A DNA stretch of 64,000 nt from Thereva unica (GCA_949987705.1 OX465282.1:36172039-36236038), one strand, 5' to 3'. Shown: positions 10,796-22,860, counted from the stretch's first letter. The notes: generated by a model from the letters alone, not told the origin. A program made the numbers and translations.

Positions 10796-12318
10796 CCAGT
10801 CAAATTAGAGGTTTGACTGGAAGATAATTCGGAAGTTGCTGAAAATTGGAACAGCCCTTAAAAACATTATTATACATAAGCTGTAGAGACTGCCACGCGA
10901 TTGGACGACTACAAACTTTTTTATTCAAGGTCAAAGGGTCAAAATATCAGTTTTTTGCAAATATATGCTAAACCGTACGTCTTATCAGAAAATTGTGTGT
11001 ACAACGTTTGTAGATTAGGCGATTATCTACAAAAAAATATATTATACATTTTCTCGTAGGAATTGCCATTTCTGAGATATTGTCGTTTTAATAAGTTAAA
11101 ATACTCATATTCTATCATTCCCGACTTATAAAGGTCATCAGAAATTTAATAAATCCTTTGTTGGAGTACGCGCCTAATATTTTCAGGGGTGATTCCTGGA
11201 TATCTTTGGAGAAAAAAATTGTTCTACAGAGGGCGACTATCTTCACTATCCACTAAGATACAGGGTGATTAGGGAAAAAATTTTGTTTTTTTTAAATTTA
11301 CTGAAATTTGAATAACTCCTAAAGTAATTACCATAAAGTAGCCTAATTAGGCTCATCTTTTAGGTAAATGTGTATTCTTTTATTTGGTATAAAGCACAGC
11401 AACCTGAGTGACTCCGTTCAAAAAATATATTGGCTCAAACCAATGCTTTGCATCTAAACCTGCAGATTTCTTCGTTTTTCTCAGAAAATTCGTTACTAAC
11501 AGTACATTTTTTTTGGTTTTCTGATGCACCAAACTATTACCTACAATATTTACATACACAATAAGTGTTTATTTTGGGTAGTTTTGTAGGTAGTAGTAGT
11601 AGTAGTAGTTTTATCGTGAACAATTAAAAAGTTACTCGTCTTTCAACTGCGGCATAGTAGCATTGGTTTGAGCCTACATATTTTTTGAACGGAGTCACTC
11701 AGGTTGCTTTATACCAAATAAAAGAATACACATTTACCTAAAAGATGAGCCTAATTAGGCTACTTTATGATAATTACTTTAGGAGTTATTCAAATTTCAG
11801 TAAATTTAAAAAAAACAAAATTGTTTCCCTATATAATCACCCTGTATCTTAGTGGATAGTGGAGATAGCCGCCCTCTGTAGAACAATTTTTTTCTCCAAA
11901 GATATCCAGGAATCACCCCTGAAAATATTAGCCGCGTACTCCAACAAAGGATTTATTAAATTTCTGATGACCTTTACAAGTCGGGAATGATAGAATATGA
12001 GTATTTTAACTTATTAAAACGACAATATCTCAGAAATGGCAATTCCTACGAGAAAATGTGTAATATATTTTTTTGTAGATAATCGCCTAATCTACAAACG
12101 TTGTACACACAATTTTCTGATAAGACGTACGGTTTAGCATATATTTGCAAAAAACTGATATTTTGACCCTTTGACCTTGAATAAAAAAGTTTGCAGTCGT
12201 CCAATCGCGTGGCAGTCTCTACAGCTTATGTATAATAATGTTTTTAAGGGCTGTTCCAATTTTCAGCAACTTCCGAATTATCTTCCAATTATGGCGTTTT
12301 TTCTTCTATTTTGACTGG
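10796..12318. mobile_element. 1.5-kb palindromic (fold-back) TIR element
   Basis: The left arm (10796-11447) and right arm (11659-12318) are reverse complements with few differences, around a ~210-bp centre holding a GTA-repeat. Both ends read CCAGTCAAAWTAGA. It has no coding capacity that I recognise, so it is non-autonomous. It interrupts an RTE-like RT between adjacent motifs. A clean target duplication was not found. Confidence 0.85.
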
Positions 12319-13124
12319 ACTATTTACCTTGCTTTCGTAGATTATGAGAAAGCGTTCGGCTCGATTAATAGGAGCTTTATGGCAGACACTACGACGACGT
12401 GGACTGCCTGATAAAATAATAGAAATGATAAAAGCCCTATATAACAATTCCAAATGCAGAGTTATCCATAATGGAAAATTATCCGACAGCTTTGAGGTGA
12501 ACAGGCGGCATACAATGGGGTTTGCTAGATCGCCTTAATTATCTCGACTACGTAAATGATATCTGTTTGCTGGCCCACATACACCAGGACCTCAAAAACA
12601 TGTTAAACAATTTGGCAACAGAAAGTAGTCCAGCAGGCTTAAGGCTAAATCCGACTAAAACTAAAGAAATGCGGGAAATGCAAACACCATCGAACTGACT
12701 GCGCTGAATAACCGTGACGTGGAACTGGTCAATAAATTCTGTTACTTCGGTAGTATTATTACCGAAAATGGCGGTTCAGAAGAAGATGTCAGTTCCAGAA
12801 TAAATAAAGCACGAGGCGCATACATATGTATGCCTGTTCCGCATATGGAGATCAACGGAGATCTCAACTAACCCAAAATTGCGGCTGTTCAACTCCAACA
12901 ATAAGGCAGTACTTTTGTATGGTTGCGAAACATGGAAAGTCACCCAATCCATCTCAGGGCGCCTACAAGTGTTCATCAACAAATGCCTGCGTCGTATCCT
13001 AAAAATCCGTTGGCAGGATAGAATTTCAAACGAAGAACTATGGCGCCGTGCCGCCCAAGAAAGGATAGACGACCAAATCATCAAATCAAATCAAACATCT
13101 CGAATTTTTCAAACCTTGGATCAG
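12319..13124 (+). pseudogene. RTE-like LINE RT fragment (right part)
   Basis: It contains YLAFVDYEKAFGSINR, then in shifted frames a thumb-like region and VLLYGCETWKVT, LQVFINKCLRRILKIRW and ISNEELWRRA near 12900-13070. This is the usual C-terminal signature of RTE-type ORF2 proteins. The YADD region is lost by a deletion near 12535. It ends with a short TAGATAGATAG tail near 13165. Confidence 0.8.
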
Positions 13125-13155
13125 AACTTCTGTAAGCTTACAGGTCCTAATGGGT
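13125..13155 (+). repeat. stub of the CCCAGTAGGA TIR family
   Basis: CTTCTGTAAGCTTACAGGTC and the following bases closely match the right end of the element at 23102-23760. It is probably a solitary element end. Confidence 0.5.
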
Positions 13156-13340
13156 TATTAATATAGATAGATAGATATAGATTAATCCTGAGCCGATTGG
13201 TACTAGTCGCTATTTTAATTCTGTACTAGCCGGCAATTGAGAGATTTGTATATGAAATGTATATGATTTAAAAAGCTGTCGACTAACGGGAAGTATTTTG
13301 CACGACAAGCCTTTGGTAAGTTTCGAATATTTTTAGACCA

Positions 13341-13651
13341 ATGGGTCAATTCTGGTTCGGTGTAGTGAAAACGTGTAAACCACTTTACACGTTTACACCT
13401 TTGTTTGCGATTTTTACATCGTACAAACCACTGTCAAAAACTTTGCATGGTTAAAAATTAAAAAAGTCGTGAAAAGGTTACACTTTAGATATGTACCTAA
13501 TTGATTTGATAAACTGACACTTGCCAGTTTAAAATTCAATTCAATTTTTCACGAATTCAACGAGAATCGCTTTTTCAGGTTCAGTGCAGTGAACGTTAAG
13601 TGTAAACTTTTTTTCACGTTTCCACTTCACCGAACCAGAATTGACTCCCAG
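13341..13651. mobile_element. MITE with GGGTCAATTCTGG TIR
   Basis: GGGTCAATTCTGGTTCGG at 13343 is mirrored by CCGAACCAGAATTGACTCCC ending at 13649. Inverted similarity continues into the AGTGAAAACGTG stretch. About 310 bp, non-coding. Confidence 0.75.
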
Positions 13652-15055
13652 ATTGACTTGATATAAAGCCAATTTTATCCAAATAAATTAAGTTTGCACC
13701 TCTTTCCAATAATACATATTATTAGATTTGATTAGAACTCAAAAATAATTCTTACAGTATAACTCGTTCGGTCGTAACAGCCCACTTCTCTGTTTGTTCC
13801 CGATACCCTAGTGCTTTTTACTAGTTTTAGCGTATTATTATAAAACTTTACCTATATGTAAACATTGTTCAATTGTGTTACCCTCACCCTCTCAAGCTTA
13901 AAACACAAGATTGGGCTCTATTTAATTTCGAATCAAATAGCATTAACAAATCAGATGGCTAAATTTTAATGCCTCTGAAGAAATGGTGTAAGCTTCCCGT
14001 ACAATTGCCCGTGGAAAAACGGAAAATTCAAAACTCTCCATTCCTTTGATCCTTTAAACTCTTAAAATCCCGCATTTCCCTGTATCGTAATTGAATTGTA
14101 TCCGAGATCTTTCTCATAAATTGAATTTCAAGGAGATTTCATAATTTCCTAAGTGTCTTAGATTAGGATCTCCAGATGAGATATCCTTTCTGAGTCAAAG
14201 AAGCCCAAAAGATAATTCGATGGAAATTGGTTTCAGTCAGAGTCTTCAAAATAAACAAGGCACTAAAGGTGGGAGTTCCATTATTAATGTATATAAGGGT
14301 TAAAGTGAGATTTCTGTTCCTGTTTCTTCTCCTGAAGGGTTCTATTTTGCAAATTCTGCTTTTCTGGTTAACCCGAAGGGTTATCAAAATTTTGTTATGC
14401 ATGAGTAATAGAATATAGGTTTTTAGGTATTGGTAAACAAAATCCACAAGCATTTAAATTTTAATATTCATTATTGTACACCATCTTATTCTTAAATGGA
14501 AAACTTTTGATATGACTTTTGTTTTAATCTTACGACCCTTTTTGAAACTTTAAAAATATTTCTATTATTCATGGAAGTTTCAATGAGAAAATCGATAACA
14601 TATGTAAAATTAAAGTTAAACATTTTTTAATCAAAAATGAAAGATTCCGATAAATAGTTAGGAGCTGTAGACTTTCTTTCTACTGGCTTACAATGAAGGC
14701 GAAAACGAAAATTTGCAAATAAATTGATTTTCTCTCTAAATTAAAGTAAATGAAAATATAGTCGGTTTTATCTTCATGAATAAAAGCTTAACTTTCTATT
14801 CATTTTTGGTACCTAAGAGACATTTGGTTGTCGATTGTAGAAAATTTAAAAAATATTGGAATTATAGACAGATAAAGTTATTTTTTTTATATTAACCATG
14901 TTATTTCGATTCAGTTCTAAGCACATCATTCACATTTTTGAGTGTTTATCTGGAACCCAGGCGCCTCGCTGTACCAAGCCAAGACTAGTTTGCGTTTATT
15001 TTTCAGTTGATATGATATTAGTTTTAATACTTAGTAGAAGAGTTATGTTAGGTTA
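13652..15055. other. AT-rich region without recognised genes
   Basis: No coding region, RNA gene or matching repeat was recognised. 14160-14460 is open in two frames on opposite strands, but neither product resembles a known family and both look like chance frames. Confidence 0.5.
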
Positions 15056-15059
15056 AATA

Positions 15060-16265
15060 TGGCTGACCTGCCGGTGCACAGCCCAAACACAGGTCAAAGG
15101 GATAGGCCCATTGTGATGCCATAATCATCCCATGTTAACCTGATGTTAAAGTGCCATTTCTTCGCTAAACCACCTCAAGGACGTAATGAATCTTCTTAGT
15201 TGTGGGATCCCAAACTTCGAGATTTCCGCAAGCATGCTTAGGAAGAGTTCACCAAAAGTGGTAAGTCTCCTTCTGATTAGGGCTGGACAGGGACAAAGAA
15301 GGTGTTTTACACTTTTCCCCTCGTCCAGATTCTTACAGCTTCTGCAGAAATCGTAGGTCTCGAGACCTAAGCGGGCCGCATGCGTTCTCTTTTGTAACTG
15401 AGAGCTCTCGTCTACCGAGGCTCACCACTTGTCCGTCTAAGATCGTATGACGGCCAAGTCACTTTGGCAAAGGTACATTTGTTAAGGTCTTTCCAATGCT
15501 TCTCGGCTAGTTTTTTTTATGTGGAAGACTAGAGGCTCAGGAAAGGCCTGTTATACAGTCGACAATCTATTTTCTTCATATAGAGTGCAATGTCGAACAG
15601 CAGCTCTAGTCGGGAAGAAAGGAACTGCCACAATCTAGCCGCGATATTTTTTATTCCACCTATTCACAAACATTACTATCATGACTCTGACATCGGGGCA
15701 TCGAGAAACAACTCGCTGGAGCCTTATACCTCCTGAAACGAGTTTAATCTTATCAACCAAACGATTATATGCGCGCTTTGGGGGAGCGAAGAAGGACTAA
15801 GGAAGGCTATGACAGCAGGAATCAGGAATGTAAAGAGGGAAGAAGAAAGAATTAGAGTTATGTTAGTGGGAAAGTGCCAAAGACAGTGGGGTAGGCGGGG
15901 TTCGAGCCCGGGACTTTTGGGATGGTAGCCAGAAGCCTTACTCACTAGGCTACGAGGCCCCCGAGTGCATTGTGTGCTGTTTGCATCGGAGTTTAAAAGT
16001 GGCCTAAGGCGTACCAGCCCTTTCCTTTCCAGGAAGGAGAGTGGCGATATTGCCGCTCCTAGCCAGTTCGTCAGCTTTACAGTTTCCCTTTATATTTCGG
16101 TGACCGGGCACCCATTCGAGGAGAGTCCTAAGCTGCTGAACTATCTCATTAAGAGATCTGCAGTGTTCAGAGATAGTTTTGGAGGTATTAGAGCAGGAGC
16201 GCAGGGCCTTCAGAGCCGCCTGACTATCTGAGAAGATGTAGACTGTTCCGTTACTGTCGGCTTGC
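15060..16265 (-). pseudogene. LOA-like LINE 3' end (RNase H and C-terminal Cys/His region)
   Basis: On the minus strand 16265-15965 reads an RNase H segment (SDSQAALKAL, EWVPGHRNIKGN, ADELARSG). After a SINE insertion, 15730-15060 reads ETYDFCRSC, then HLLCPCPAL and a final conserved block ending in IPQLRRFI. RNase H plus a C-x2-C...H...C motif is typical of LOA/I-group ORF2 ends. Frames shift several times, so it is a remnant. Confidence 0.75.
15738..15964 (-). mobile_element. tRNA-derived SINE
   Basis: The minus strand starting near 15963 has a tRNA-like head: box A-like TAGCCTAGTGAGTAAGG, then box B-like GGGCTCGAACCCC, with GGGG/CCCC stem ends. An unrelated body follows to about 15738. 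Position inside a LINE and loss of tRNA pairing make it a SINE rather than a tRNA gene. The exact 3' end and target duplication are unclear. Confidence 0.65.
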
Positions 16266-16269
16266 TGGT

Positions 16270-16424
16270 TGATTTACTGAGTGAAAGCTTCTTGAACAGC
16301 GGTTGTTGTTCTTCCAATGATGTCAATGTCGTCTGCATAAGCCAGTAATTGGGTGGACTTGTGAAGAATTGTGCCTCTTGAAAATATGCCCGAATCTCGG
16401 ATCACTTTCTCCAACGCCAGGTTG
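16270..16424 (-). pseudogene. RTE-like LINE fragment (part 1)
   Basis: Nearly the same as 43605-43750 of the RTE-like element at 42851-44735. It covers the catalytic region, reading YADDIDIIGR in the family. It keeps CGA where the other copy has TGA. It is cut on the left side of the TIR element at 16425. Confidence 0.8.
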
Positions 16425-16479
16425 TAAAATCCCCAAAACCTGGACTAAATTAATTTACTACCGTAAGAAAAATTATTTT

Positions 16480-16880
16480 TTTATGAAAATCGGTATATGG
16501 GGGTTTTCGAGGTCGCTGAGCAATAATCCGTTATCTGATTTTCAAAAAACAAAATGGCGGATCCAATATGGCGACCAACTTTATGAAAAATTAAGCAAAT
16601 GTGATGAAAATTGGTATATGAGGGTTTTCAGGGGCACTGAGTAAGAACTCGTTATCAGATTTTGAAAAGAAAGAAAAAAAACAAAATGGCGCATCCAATA
16701 TGGCGACCAACTTTGTTCATATTTAATTGAATTGAATGAAATTATGCAATAATGACTGTTCGGAGTAGCTAATTATTAATCCGTCATTAGATTTTTACTA
16801 AACAAAACAGTGGATCCAATATGGCGGCCAATTTTGTTTTTTTGAATTAAATGAAAATCTGTAATAAGGACATTTTGTGG
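16480..16880. repeat. ~120-bp degenerate tandem repeat
   Basis: Three to four units share AAATGGCGGATCCAATATGG and a GAAAATCGGTATATGGGGG-like stretch. They lie inside the 16425-18289 element. Confidence 0.7.
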
Positions 16881-17280
16881 TTGCTCAGTAATACTTTTTA
16901 ACGAAAATGTACTAGAATTGTTAATGAAAATAATTTTTTTTCATTTAATTTAACAATTATTAAATTAATTTTAGACGCAAAACTTTTTTTCAAGTTCAAA
17001 TACATTAGGATTTATTTGCTGCAAAGATTTGTTATAAATACTTTGTTATAAAGATGAAAAGTTAATATATAGCGCCTGAATAGGACGTTCAAAACTATAC
17101 GTTCAGCAAATATGTAGTATATCGTGAATTTTTCTATTTCATGTTAAGGGTTGCCTTTGCCGAAACTGCGACCTACAGCTGCAATCAGCCACCAGACCTA
17201 TTTTTTTTTAGATGGTAGCTAAGCGAACAGTGGCCTGTCAAGAGCTCTGGTATTATTTTTAGCTCCCACCTGTTAGGATG

Positions 17281-17770
17281 TTAAAGTTTGTCCGCTTTAG
17301 CTTTATCGATTTGGATGAATCTTTTAGCTTGACGATAACCCTGGGTGTTTGTCCAGCTATGAAGAAACAGCTGGTCGACCCAATTTTTGATGACCGTTCT
17401 AACGTGGTAGCTTGCAAAGCTACAGAAAGGTTCCGGACCGATAGGTGATGAGTTTGCCCCTACTCTAGCCAGGCTGTCGGCAATTTCATTACCAATGTGA
17501 CCTTCGTGGCCCGGAATCCACATCAGCGTGACACTGTTGTTCCTGCTGAGGAGTTTCAGAGATCGGGGACAATCCAGGACAGTCTTTAATGACACCCTGT
17601 GAGACTTAATGGCCAGCAATGCAGCTTAACTGTCGAAGAAAATAACAATGTTAGAGCTATTTGGAGCTCTATTAATACAAGCCTGAGCAGACACCTGGAT
17701 GGTAAGTACCTCGGCCTGAAACACAGTGGGGCTAGTGCCCAGAGCCATGGATATTTTGGTCTATTGTGGA
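17281..17770 (-). pseudogene. LOA-like RNase H fragment
   Basis: 112 open codons (17619-17281) with WIPGHEGHIGNEIADSLAR, the second half of RNase H. Upstream to 17770 decayed sequence keeps the earlier RNase H region (FQAEVLTI). It is the same LINE group as 15060-16265. It ends within the domain's C-terminal linker. Confidence 0.75.
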
Positions 17771-18289
17771 TAGAATGACATGGAGCAAGCAGGAGCAGCT
17801 GAATTTTTTATATGTTTTGCAAAGATGATTAGTAAACAATTACATGCGTATTTCGTCGTGGAAGTCGGTGGAAGTTTGTACTTAGCCATCAATTTATAAA
17901 CCGAATCGTTAATCAAATCACCACAATTTACTACATATTTGATCATAAATAAACAATACAATTATTTATGTCAGTCATTTCAATAACACAGTATAATTGT
18001 ACTTACTCTTTGGAGAAGAAACCCTTTTAAAGAAAAGGAAACGGGCAAACGTACTGCAATCTACACGCAAAAACGTAACACGTGCTTTTGCTCCGAGAGA
18101 ACGTGCTGTGTGTAGCGTGTTCGACACTCACTTTCCAAATGGAATACAAATGAGATTTCGAACATCTGCCTCTTGCCAAGAGCCTTGAAATACTCCAGGG
18201 GGACCACTATACCTAGCCCACGTGAAAAAAGTACCTAAATACTTATAAACTTTCGTTTTGGTACTTTTGTCCAGGTTTTGGGGATTTTA

Positions 18290-18945
18290 GACCACTGTGC
18301 GTCCCCTTTTCAGAGTCCATTGTAGATGTTGATTGGTCCGGATAGTGTTCCGGATACCTTTACTTGACTTGTCACATTGGTTATGGTCAACCTACATAAT
18401 CTTGTCAGTTTGTTGAGGATACCGAATTCTCTCATGGCTTTGTGGAGTTCTACTCTGGCTATGCTATCATAGCAAGTGAAGAGGTGTTGAATTGAGTTTT
18501 GAAACTCTAGACATTTTCCATAGTCTGCCTCAAGGTGACAATCTCATCAGGTGTTGATTTGCATGGGCTGCAGCCTCACTGGCGGTACTCAACAACGTAA
18601 TATCGCGATATTAGTGCACCCTGTGATATCTTGTTTTTATGTACCTGGCAGAGGATGCCTTTTCTCCAGTCTTCTGGCATCACTTCCTGCTCCCATACTT
18701 CCACAATTAATTCATGAATCGCTTGGTGTAATGTAAGTCCTCCATATTTAACCAGCTCTGCCTCCGATTCCTCAGCTAGCTCGCCATTTAGCAATTCATG
18801 AAAGAGTTCTTCGCATCGCTCCAAGATGCCTTTAGGATCGGTGATCAGACTCCCTTCTTTGTCCGTGCAGAAGCAGCACATCCTATTACAGCTGAAACTC
18901 ATTTCAAGCGCATATATGTACTCGCGCATACTCATCAATATCACT
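18290..18945 (-). pseudogene. RTE-like LINE fragment (part 2)
   Basis: Continues 16270-16424 after the TIR element. It matches 43770-44560 of the other copy with internal deletions, and includes LVKYGG, HQAIHELIVEVWEQEVMPED and TDPKGILERCEELFHELL. Frameshifts and deletions make it inactive. Confidence 0.8.
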
Positions 18946-19235
18946 TTCAGTAGTAGGTGAAGCTGAATTCTGTTAGAAGGAGGATTTTATTCGAGATACC
19001 TGATAATTTGGACTCCTTACCCTCCTCTATTCCACTCACTTTTCCGCTTATAGTGGACACACAACTAACAACTCACTCATTCAACAAGCATTTCATTACG
19101 CTAAAACTCGACGTGTGCCTTGTTGCAGTTTTTCCCGGGTCAATGTTACTTGGCTCGTACTCTGCAGCATTCGCCAAGTCGCTCGTTTGGCTAGAAGGTA
19201 AAGGCTAAACAATCAAGTAAAAATTTTTTATAGGA
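18946..19235. other. unassigned sequence
   Basis: Contains an 83-codon open frame on the plus strand (18957-19208) with no family resemblance. Probably non-coding. Confidence 0.3.
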
Positions 19236-19385
19236 CTAGCTGGAACCCGATGCGCCCGATGCAACCATCAATGTGGAGGATGGTGGTCATTCAGCTCTTC
19301 CCGCAGCATTATCCGTTGTAAAATATATGTATATGCTGGGCATTTTCGAGGTGACCTACCAAATTAACTACAGTTGGATATCTCT
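19236..19385 (+). repeat. fragment of ACTAGCTGG(A/G)ACCC repeat
   Basis: It begins GACTAGCTGGAACCCGATGCG, like ACTAGCTGGGACCCGGTGCG at 46391, and then diverges. Likely a truncated member of the same dispersed family. Confidence 0.5.
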
Positions 19386-20335
19386 TCTGAATGGCATATG
19401 AAACTAGTTGGGATGTGGGTTTGACCCCTTCGGTCCACACGATTTACTTCCTAGATGAACGAAGATGGAATAAACAAAATAGTTATACGTTTAGCACTAG
19501 AGGGAAATTGACTAGTATCAGAACTGGTGACAAAGCAATCCTGAGAGAAGCTAGTTCAAATAACTATAATAGTTGTAAATCCACAAGATTTTTCTAGAGA
19601 ACCTGTTTTTCCTGAACGTTAACAAACAATCATTTCCTCCGTATTTCGTTCGCTACACTAAAGCGGGTGTTCGAATTCGTATTAGGCGTGTTGAAGAGCC
19701 GGCGCCGTTGATTTGGAAATTCCAAAGCATCCGGAGATGTTAGCAAAACTAATCTATGTAAAGTACTTATCAAACTAGACAAAAAAAAAACAAATTTTGC
19801 GGTACCTAATGGAAATCCCGGGATAATCCGCAATTTCCTGAAACTGTAGGACCGAGAAAACAATTCCTCAAATGCTGATGCAGCAATTCAAAAAGTGCTG
19901 ATCCAAGGTTTGAAAAAGTCGTGATGTTTGTAAAGGGTAACGTGATGTTTGTAAAGGGTATCAACTAAGTCAATATCTTTCATAGTTCGCACGGTACAAA
20001 AATCACTTATGGCATTTAAAACAAAAAACGGCTCGATCGAATATTATAAAAATCTTTTAAAATTATATTGTCGCTAATACGCTTCGAACGGCACCTCAAG
20101 TAAGTCGATATCTTTTGTGGTTCGGGCGATTTCGCTCAGGTACAAAAATCACTTACATATAACCAAAAAACGGCTCGACCAAATTTTATAAAAATCTTTT
20201 CAGATCATATTTCCGTTAATACGCTTTAATCAACACCTCAACGAAGTCGTTATCTTTTTTGGTTCGCACGATATCGTGCAGGAAAAAATGACCACATAAA
20301 AGACCCTCTCAAGTACAGGCCATGAAGTTCTCTCT
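19386..20335 (+). repeat. TTAA/CTTCCC family copy B1 (truncated)
   Basis: Closely parallel to 21460-22600: GATGTGGGTTTGACCCCTTC near the left end, a shared core (AAATCCCGGGATAA, CTGAAACTGTA), then about two ~144-bp units ending in CGAAGTCG. Small indels separate it from B2. It lacks the right terminus. Confidence 0.75.
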
Positions 20336-20521
20336 CTCGAACTAATGCAACCATAGCGGAAGTCGGTCCAAAAAATCTGACATTTGGTTAGAATTTATAT
20401 GGCGCGGAATAGGTTCGGGACTGTTTTCGTTATATTTTTGTACTAAAAAGTGGAAAAACATTGTAATTTATCACTTTAAACTATATATGAATTATCAGTG
20501 ATTATTTCTTTAGTGATTTAA
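20336..20521. other. short spacer, nothing recognised
   Basis: No gene, and no repeat shared within the window. Confidence 0.4.
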
Positions 20522-21456
20522 GGGGACTCTTCACCGATATTTGGTTGAAAATCGATTTTTTGACGATTTTTTTTATTGGATATTCTGATAGAGTAGACTT
20601 TTCTGAATTATAAAGAATTTTCACATTTCAAAAAATGTTTATAACATAGTTTTTTTTCGTGTTTTTTCAATAGCGCACACGGGCGGAGATATTACTCCGA
20701 GCGTCGCGCGTCGATAGACGAGCTCGTTTCTTTCAACTATTTTCTTACTAGTGATCGTAAAAACTAAATTAATTGTTAATAACAATTAATATACGTTTAA
20801 CATTTTATTAGTTCTTTATTTTCTTCATTTATTCGACAAATTGCCATCCAAAAAGAAACAAAGACTTTGGCTTCGGCTACATGCGTAGCTCTTTTGTGCG
20901 TCATCGTCAAACTTTGAACGTGATTATTTCAACAACTTTTTTTTTTTTCATTTTTTTAACTTCTCCGAGCTCCTCGTTCCACAAATGTCAACCGATTTTA
21001 ATTTTATAAAGTGGAGAATGTTCGAAATTTTTAACTGAATAAATCTGTCAGACGGAATTTTGAAATTTTAAAAATTCATAAAGTTATAAACAAAAATGTA
21101 ATAAAAAACCGAAAAAATCGTGATTTTCGGCTGTTTTTCGACATCGCCAGACACATTTGTGGATTGTTAATAAACAAAAAAGATATCAAAATTCTGTCTG
21201 ACAGTTTTGTTTATTATTAATTACTGAACATTTTGGCACTAACAAAAATAAAATCGATTCAAAATACGCGTGCAAGGAGCTAGCGGAAAATACCCCTCCG
21301 ATCATCCGATTATTAACAAAAATGTTGCTTAAAATTTTTTTTTTTCAACATTTGTTTGTGCTTTTGTTTTTTACTCGATAACAACTATTCGGACACAAAA
21401 TTTCAGCTAAATCGGTCTTGCGGTTCAGATTTTAGCCATTTCAGTGAAGAGTCCCC
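20522..21456. mobile_element. 935-bp TIR element (GGGGACTCTTCAC)
   Basis: GGGGACTCTTCAC at 20522-20534 is the exact complement of 21444-21456. The interior is AT-rich with poly-T/A runs and shows no coding region. A non-autonomous DNA element next to repeat copy B2. Confidence 0.8.
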
Positions 21457-21459
21457 AAG

Positions 21460-22860
21460 AAAACTAGTTGCGATGTGGGTTTGAACCCTTCGGTCCACAC
21501 GATTAACTTCCCAGTATGATGAACGAAGATGGAATAAACTGACTTCTTACAAAATAGTTATACGTTTGGCACTAGTGGAAAATTGGCTAGTATCAGAACT
21601 GATGACAAAGCAATCCCGAGAGAAGCTGGTTCAAATAACTATAATAGTAGTAAATCCACAAGATTTTTCTAGAGAATTTGTTTTTTCTGAACGTTAGCAA
21701 ACAAACATGTCCTACGTATTTCGTTCGCTGCACTAAAGCGGGTCTTCAAATTCGTATTGAGCGTGCTGAACCGCCGTTGACTAACTGAAAAGCGAATGAC
21801 TTCATTTGAAAATTCCAAAGCTTTCCGGAGATATTAGCAAAACTGTAACTGTTAAGTACTTGTCAGACTTGACCAAAAGAACAAATTTTGCGGTAACTAC
21901 TGGAAATCCCGGGATAAACCGCAATTTCCTGAAACTGTATCACGTGTAGAAAACAATCCCCCGTCAAAAAGTGCTAATCCAAGGTTTGAAAAATTCGCGC
22001 TGTTTGTAAAGGGTAACGAAATTTTTGCACGATCTTGAAAGGTTGTCGGATTTTGACAAGTGATGTTTTGTTCGAAGGCTATTGCTGTGCAGAACCCAAA
22101 AAAGATCACTTCGTTTACAACGGGTCTCATTTCATCGAGTTTATTAGATATTAGCAAAACTTGTCAATTTAAGGTCTTTCTGACAATTAGCCGAAGTTTT
22201 TTCTATTTAAACAAAAAAGGCCCAACCGAATATGATGAAATTTTTGTCAGAGCATTTCTTCGTTAATATTCTTTTTTCGGCACCTCAATGAAGTCTAAAA
22301 AAAAACGTTCGATCAAATATGAAAATCTTTTCAGATCATATTTTGGTTAATACTCTTCGACCGGCACGTCTACTAAGTCGATATCTTTTATAGTTCGCGC
22401 GATATCGTGCAGGTACAAAAATCACTTATGTCGTTTAAACCAAAAACCCGCTCGACCGAATATTATAAAAATCTTTTCAGATTATATTGTCGCTAATAAG
22501 CTTTAAACGGCACCTCAAGTAAGCCATATCTTTCGTGGTTCGGGCGATATCGTGAAGGTACAAAAATCACTTACGCTTCTTGAACAACAAAACGGCTCGA
22601 CCGAAATTAATGAAAATCTTTTCAGATCATATTTCGGTTAATACGCTTCGAACGACATCTCAACGAAGTCGATATCTTTTTTGGTTCGTGCGATATAGTG
22701 CAGGAAAAAATGACCACATCCGTACGCACACACCCACACATACTTCCTCCCGATTTTTTGCTTAAAATGCTCGAGGGACCTTGAAAGATGAAAATATGTC
22801 GAAATTTTCGATTTCGATTTTCGGGCCGATTACAATAACTTCCTATACTGGGAAGTTAAA
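21460..22860 (+). repeat. TTAA/CTTCCC family copy B2 (most complete)
   Basis: From TTAACTTCCCAGTAT near 21503 to ATACTGGGAAGTTAA ending near 22858, it has TTAA-flanked, complementary ends. Between 22327 and 22730 there are about three ~144-bp units (ATCTTTTCAGAT...TCGATATC...CAGGTACAAAAATCAC). Short terminal inverted repeats inside TTAA suggest a piggyBac-type non-autonomous element. About 40 bp to the left of the first TTAA is also shared by B1 and 41581-42850, so the exact left edge is uncertain. Confidence 0.7.

Larger units (their letters stand above)
16425..18289. mobile_element. 1.87-kb TIR element carrying a LINE fragment
   Basis: TAAAATCCCCAAAACCTGG at 16425 is matched by its complement ending at 18289, about 21 bp perfect. 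The ends begin with TA, compatible with a TA target, as in Tc1/mariner-type elements. It splits an RTE-like LINE (16270-16424 and 18290-18935). Inside are ~120-bp tandem units and a LOA-like RNase H fragment, but no transposase. Confidence 0.8.

Noticed and set aside
15880..15964. Possible functional tRNA gene
   Set aside because: The stems do not pair well, the sequence runs on as a SINE body and it lies inside a LINE.
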